From Ignavibacteria bacterium UBA7675 (GTDB lineage Bacteria; Bacteroidota; Ignavibacteria; Kapaibacteriales; UB7675): a DNA stretch of 11,071 bases. Positions 6,797-11,071 of the stretch are shown here, one piece after another. Each line of letters begins with the position of its first letter. Position 1 is the first letter of the stretch. The DNA is taken from contig DLHF01000033.1 of assembly GCA_002483085.1 (NCBI GenBank), positions 1 through 11,071 on the forward strand, in the 5' to 3' direction. The notes below the pieces were generated by a model. It made no database searches. It worked only from the letters and a program-made list of their open reading frames with translations, and was not told where the DNA came from. Position numbers and translations under genes: made by a program.

Positions 6797-9700
6797 ATGA
6801 ATAGACGCTACGTTTTCTTTTCGCTCCTTTCGGCAATCCTGCTGCTTGCCCTTGTGCATCAGCCAGCGATGACAGCCGAAACGAAGGGAACACATCAGGC
6901 CCTATCGTCGGGTGCTTCTGTGATTCGCGGAACTCGTTTCATCGAAAACAGAGGCCAGTGGGCCGATTCGGTTCTGTACCTTACGCAGCGCGGTGGCATG
7001 GATATGTGGATACTGCCCAACGCTTTTGTATATGATGTCTATAAGCTGCGCCACATGGCCGGGCAGCCCGTAAGCGTTGATAATTTCGACCCTCAGCCAA
7101 CACAAAGTATGCAGCGCGAGGGGCATGTCTTCCGCATGACATTCCTCAACGCCTCCCCCGCTACAGCGGAGGGCAATGGCCTGCAACCTACATATCACAA
7201 CTATTTTATAGGCAACGACCCTGCAAAATGGGCCTCGAAAGTACCGCTTTATAGCAGCGTACGGCTCAATACTCTGTACCCCGGCATCGACGCAGTGGTG
7301 TACGACGACGATGGTTCGCCGCGCTACGACCTTGTCGTACATCCCGGCGCCAGCGCAAAACAGATCGCCATTGGCATCGAAGGCGCCACCAACTGGCTGA
7401 TAGACAACAACGGGAACCTGCAAATCAAGACAGCCGTTGGCACAGTGACGCACGGAAAGCTCTTTGCCTATCAAGAAACGAGGGGCAAAAAGCAGCAGGT
7501 GGAGTGCCGTTTTGTAATAACGGGCGAAGGCGCCCACAGAACACTTGGCTTTGAGACCGGAGCCTACGACCGCAGCTTGCCGCTGATAATCGATCCACTG
7601 ATTTACAGCACGTATCTGGGGGGGACAAGCAACACTTATGATGTTGCTCACGGCGTGCAAGTTGATGCCGCTGGTTATGCCTATGTAACGGGATATACGA
7701 ACGCGCCAACTTTCCCCCCAGAAGTAGGAACTTACAATCCTCCTTTAGGCACAAGAAATAGTACAGATGTATTTCTATCCAAAGTCGATGTAGATGGTTC
7801 TTCGCTAATTTATCTAACGTTCATAGGTGGATCGGGAGACGATCAGGGACGGGACATAGCATTAGACCAAGCAACGGGCGATATTTACCTTACCGGCTTT
7901 ACTAATTCGAATAATTTTTATGTTATTAATGCCTTTCAGCCAACGATAGGTTCGCCCAATGAGTACGATGCCTTTATTACCAAGCTAAATAACGATGGTA
8001 ATGCAGCTCTTTTTTCAACCTATGTGGGCGGTAATGGTATTGATAAGGCCTATGCAGTTGATTTTGACGGTTCGGGGGTTGCTATTACGGGGTACTCAAG
8101 ATCGACAAACTATCCTCTTTCTACTCCTGCGTATGATAATGTCGGCGATCCTCTGGCGGCAGACATTATAATTACAAAGTTATCGGCAGCCGGAGCCTTA
8201 CAATACTCAACGTATTTTGGAATAACAAACAGCCTTGATCTTGGATATGACATCAGTGCCCAAGGCGCAAATCTTAATGTAGTCGGTTACACCAAAGGTG
8301 GCTTTCAGGTTCCTGCGGCAACTTATTCGTTAGATCGCTCTTTTAGCACCAATGCAAATATTTCGTTTTCTACTGATGGCTTTGCTCTTCGGCTGAACAC
8401 TGCGACAAACAGCCTCCCTTACTATACGTACATTGGGGGACTCATGCCCGACTATGCTGTGGGCATTGCAGCAGATAACAATTACTTGTATCTTACGGGC
8501 AATACAGCATCAAGTACAAACGATGGCTTTCCTGTCACCCCCAATGCTTATAGCAGTACATTCACGCCTAATAATTTCGACCCACAGGCAGGTGATGCAT
8601 TCCTCATTAAACTCGATGTTTCACAAGATGGTTCACCCGGTCTCCTCTACTCTACATACATTGGCGGAGACAGTTACGACTTTGGACAGCGCCTCGCAAT
8701 CAGTGGTTCCAATGTCTATGTAGTTGGCGCCACTATCTCGCAGGATTTCGATGTAAAGCCAAATCCAGGAGCATATTTCACCTCGCTGCAATCTGGATAT
8801 GACCTCTTCTTTGCGAAATTCGACCTCGCACAGAATAATACGGCATCTCTTGTATACTCCACATATTTTGGCGGAAGCGATAACGATGGAACAGACAATA
8901 ACTATGATTTTCAGGAATTATCTTCCCCTCTTATCGGTCTTGCCCATCAGGTTATAGCAAATAAGATTACAGTGGCAGGATTTACGGAGACTTCACATCT
9001 TGCGGCTCGTCCTTTTCCAATATCGGCTCTGGATCCTTATAAGAGTACGTATGGAGGTAACCGTGACGCCTTTGTTACTCAATTTGAGCTAGATATCGAC
9101 CGCATCATCGTTACTTCGCCCACGACCGAAACTGCAAAGTGTGCTGGTGATTTCGTTGATGTCAACTGGACGGCTACGGCTGGTATTAAAAGAGTTCTGA
9201 TCGATCTGTCCAACGCCTCTGGGGTATTTGGGTCAGCACCACCTATTGCCGATATCACACTCTCTCCCCCTTCTCCTTATACATGGCGCTGGAACATTCC
9301 GGCAAATCAAGCACCCGGTACGTATAAGATCCAAGTGCGCGATTTCTCCAATGGAACAATTGTTTCCACGACCGCAATTATTACAGTAAAGACGCCTCCG
9401 GTTATCACTATACAACCGCAAGATGTGGATGTGTGCATAGGCCAGCCCGTATCCATACCAGGAGCGAGCGCTACGGGCACAGACCTTACATATACATGGT
9501 ACCAAGTTGGTAATTCAAGTCCCGTCTTTGCAACAACAACACCGGCGCAACCACTGTCCCTCGGCAATGCAACTCTGGCCATGAATGGCACACAATATTA
9601 TGTAGTGGTGAGCAACGATGTTTGTGCAGCAGCTACAAGCAATACTGTCACAATATCTGTCAAAGAGCCTCCGACAGTGACTGGTCCTTCTGTCTCTGTA

Positions 9701-11071
9701 GTCGTACTATGCGAGGGCCAAAGTACCACACTGACAATCTCGACAACAGGCACGGATGTAACGGTGGAGTGGGAATACCAGCGCATCGGTTTTGGTACGT
9801 GGGATCCGTATCCTAGCGCGCCGAATAGCAATACATTGGCACTTGCGTCAGTATCGAAGAACCTCAATGGCAGCAAATTCAGAGCAAAAGTGTCTAATGG
9901 CTGCGGAACAGTGTATTCTTCAATAGTGACACTTACAGTAAACTGGGCACCGAGTATTATTGACCCTCCTGCTCTCTCCAACCCTGTGTGCGAAGGTGAG
10001 GAATTAGAGATTGAAGAGCTTACTTATGACGGTTCTCCAACTCCAAATGTACAATGGACTGTATTAGATAAAAGCGGCAACGATGTAACAAGTATTCTTA
10101 CAGATAATACATCCGATGAAATTGATGGTCCTGCGGTACAGGCAGCATGGGATGGCTATAGATTCTACGCAACGATCTCAAATGCCTGCGGTGTTGTTAC
10201 AACCAATACACTAATGCTGCAAGTCCTAGCCAAACCTACGATCATACCAAGTACGAATAACTCCTTTGTGCTGTGCGAGGGTGACCGATTTGAGAAAACA
10301 GTACTAGCCACTGGTGCTTCGCTTTCGTATCAGTGGTTTAAAGTCGGCTCGGGATCTGTAGCAGGTGCGACAAGCAGCAAGCTCGTCTTTGATCCTGTTG
10401 ATCCGATCCATGCTGGACGATATTATGTAGAAGTCAGAAATTTGCAGTGTCCTCTGCATTCCCCTGCGACATCGGCGATTGTGACTCTGGTAGTAAAGAC
10501 AAAACCGCGTATCACTCAAGATCCTCAGCCCGCTTTTGATTTGGTCTGTACAGGGGCAACCTACAGTATTACAGCCGCGGCTACAGGAACCAATGCTACA
10601 TTTCAGTGGCAAAAATACAACAGCCAGATCGGTGCGTTTGTCGATATCACCGGAGCTACAGTATTAACCTTTAATATTGCTTCTGTCAAGGTATCCGATG
10701 CTGGCCGCTATCGCGTTGTGGTTAGTGGTGACTGCTCCCCTTCTGCAACATCGTTGGAAGCAGTGTTAGAAGTAGGTGTGGCACCCGTCGTGCAGACATC
10801 GCCCACGCCTCAAACTGTGTGCGAAGGCGAAAGTACGTCGTTCGATGTTGTCGTTGATCCCACAACGAAACCCGACCCAATTATTTACTGGGAAGTGAGC
10901 ACCGACAATGGCGCTATATGGTCGACGGTGGCAACGCTGACCATGCCGACAACGCAGTATTCGGTGGCGAATATCACAGCAGGCATGAATGGATATCTCT
11001 ACAGAGCAAAACTCGTCAATACATGCGACAGTGCTCTGTCTACACCTGCTCTGCTGACCGTCAACACGAAA
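6797..11071 (+). CDS. Secreted SBBP beta-propeller and Ig-like repeat surface protein (3' partial)
   Basis: The frame is open from the ATG at 6797 to the last base: 1425 codons without a stop. Residues 1-27 are a Sec signal peptide (MNRR, then a hydrophobic core, cleavage probably near AMTA). About 46-268 form an N-terminal domain (FIENRGQWADSVLYL) typical of proteins with SBBP repeats, which I recall as Pfam DUF7948. About 269-765 hold seven SBBP-type blades, each opening with a (Y/F)STY(L/F/I)GG-like strand and closing with DAF(I/V)(T/I)K(L/F)-like. About 766-868 look like a beta-sandwich domain with one Cys. From 869 come six Ig-like modules with CxG near the start and a second Cys late. 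No ribosome site is clear at 6797, as is common in Bacteroidota. Probably exported to the cell surface, possibly by type IX secretion, but the sorting domain would be beyond the window. Ligand unknown; adhesion is a guess. Confidence 0.9.
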   Translation, partial: MNRRYVFFSLLSAILLLALVHQPAMTAETKGTHQALSSGASVIRGTRFIENRGQWADSVLYLTQRGGMDMWILPNAFVYDVYKLRHMAGQPVSVDNFDPQPTQSMQREGHVFRMTFLNASPATAEGNGLQPTYHNYFIGNDPAKWASKVPLYSSVRLNTLYPGIDAVVYDDDGSPRYDLVVHPGASAKQIAIGIEGATNWLIDNNGNLQIKTAVGTVTHGKLFAYQETRGKKQQVECRFVITGEGAHRTLGFETGAYDRSLPLIIDPLIYSTYLGGTSNTYDVAHGVQVDAAGYAYVTGYTNAPTFPPEVGTYNPPLGTRNSTDVFLSKVDVDGSSLIYLTFIGGSGDDQGRDIALDQATGDIYLTGFTNSNNFYVINAFQPTIGSPNEYDAFITKLNNDGNAALFSTYVGGNGIDKAYAVDFDGSGVAITGYSRSTNYPLSTPAYDNVGDPLAADIIITKLSAAGALQYSTYFGITNSLDLGYDISAQGANLNVVGYTKGGFQVPAATYSLDRSFSTNANISFSTDGFALRLNTATNSLPYYTYIGGLMPDYAVGIAADNNYLYLTGNTASSTNDGFPVTPNAYSSTFTPNNFDPQAGDAFLIKLDVSQDGSPGLLYSTYIGGDSYDFGQRLAISGSNVYVVGATISQDFDVKPNPGAYFTSLQSGYDLFFAKFDLAQNNTASLVYSTYFGGSDNDGTDNNYDFQELSSPLIGLAHQVIANKITVAGFTETSHLAARPFPISALDPYKSTYGGNRDAFVTQFELDIDRIIVTSPTTETAKCAGDFVDVNWTATAGIKRVLIDLSNASGVFGSAPPIADITLSPPSPYTWRWNIPANQAPGTYKIQVRDFSNGTIVSTTAIITVKTPPVITIQPQDVDVCIGQPVSIPGASATGTDLTYTWYQVGNSSPVFATTTPAQPLSLGNATLAMNGTQYYVVVSNDVCAAATSNTVTISVKEPPTVTGPSVSVVVLCEGQSTTLTISTTGTDVTVEWEYQRIGFGTWDPYPSAPNSNTLALASVSKNLNGSKFRAKVSNGCGTVYSSIVTLTVNWAPSIIDPPALSNPVCEGEELEIEELTYDGSPTPNVQWTVLDKSGNDVTSILTDNTSDEIDGPAVQAAWDGYRFYATISNACGVVTTNTLMLQVLAKPTIIPSTNNSFVLCEGDRFEKTVLATGASLSYQWFKVGSGSVAGATSSKLVFDPVDPIHAGRYYVEVRNLQCPLHSPATSAIVTLVVKTKPRITQDPQPAFDLVCTGATYSITAAATGTNATFQWQKYNSQIGAFVDITGATVLTFNIASVKVSDAGRYRVVVSGDCSPSATSLEAVLEVGVAPVVQTSPTPQTVCEGESTSFDVVVDPTTKPDPIIYWEVSTDNGAIWSTVATLTMPTTQYSVANITAGMNGYLYRAKLVNTCDSALSTPALLTVNTK
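7601..9091 (+). repeat. Seven SBBP-type propeller blades within the surface protein
   Basis: Blade starts (bases / residues): 7601/269 IYSTYLGG, 7808/338 IYLTFIGG, 8009/405 LFSTYVGG, 8201/469 QYSTYFGI, 8417/541 PYYTYIGG, 8645/617 LYSTYIGG, 8852/686 VYSTYFGG. Spacing is 64-80 residues. Most blades carry a central VVG/LTG/VTG(Y/F/N)T strand. Seven copies fit a closed seven-bladed propeller. The DNA copies have diverged widely; only the protein pattern repeats. Confidence 0.85.
9401..11071 (+). repeat. Six Ig-like modules within the surface protein (last one cut by the window)
   Basis: Modules start near residues 869, 960, 1053, 1148, 1238 and 1331 (bases 9401, 9674, 9953, 10238, 10508, 10787), about 90-95 residues each. 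Each has a first Cys in (V/L)C(E/I/T)G, a core Trp (TWY, VEW, VQW, YQW, FQW, IYW) and a second Cys in a (S/N/V)-N-x-C-like strand, so one disulfide per module is likely. They resemble Ig-like domains common in Bacteroidota exported proteins. Divergence between modules is high, so they are old duplications. Confidence 0.85.

Noticed and set aside
6902..7754. Minus-strand frames of 252 and 109 residues
   Set aside because: They lie inside the clearly coding surface-protein gene and have no recognisable features.

Overview
The window reads as a chromosomal segment of a Gram-negative bacterium of the Bacteroidota/Chlorobiota/Ignavibacteriota (FCB) group. This is inferred from the large exported beta-propeller plus Ig-like protein at the right, which is a typical secreted architecture of those phyla, and from AT-rich promoter-like sites. 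The housekeeping genes alone would not decide the phylum.

Left two thirds (bases 1-5914): three co-directional genes, tilS - hpt - ftsH, in the order also known from Bacillus subtilis (tilS-hprT-ftsH). They lie 39 and 107 bases apart and end in a strong intrinsic terminator at 5879-5914, so they probably form one transcription unit. TilS makes lysidine in tRNA-Ile for AUA decoding, Hpt salvages purine bases, and FtsH is the membrane AAA+ protease. The catalytic parts of all three look intact. The striking feature is TilS: its synthetase module is preceded by at least 517 residues of Arg/Asp/Glu/Gln-rich, presumably disordered sequence. This begins with a 46-residue (138-bp) tandem repeat that continues past the left edge, so the gene's start is not in the window.

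Middle (5915-6796): about 880 bases without a convincing gene. It holds a pair of short direct repeats, several hairpins and two promoter-like sites. One of these (TATATTTG at 6489) sits directly before a 13-bp interrupted hairpin.

Right (6797-11071): one reading frame open to the window's end (1425 codons, 3' partial). It encodes an exported protein with a signal peptide, an N-terminal domain of the kind found before SBBP repeats, seven SBBP-type blades (probably one complete seven-bladed propeller), one beta-sandwich-like linker domain, and six Ig-like modules, each with a conserved Cys pair. The C-terminus, where a type IX sorting domain might lie, is outside the window.

I see no mobile element, CRISPR array, tRNA/rRNA gene or defence system. 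The best candidates for novelty are the repeat-bearing TilS extension and the structured leader region before the surface protein.
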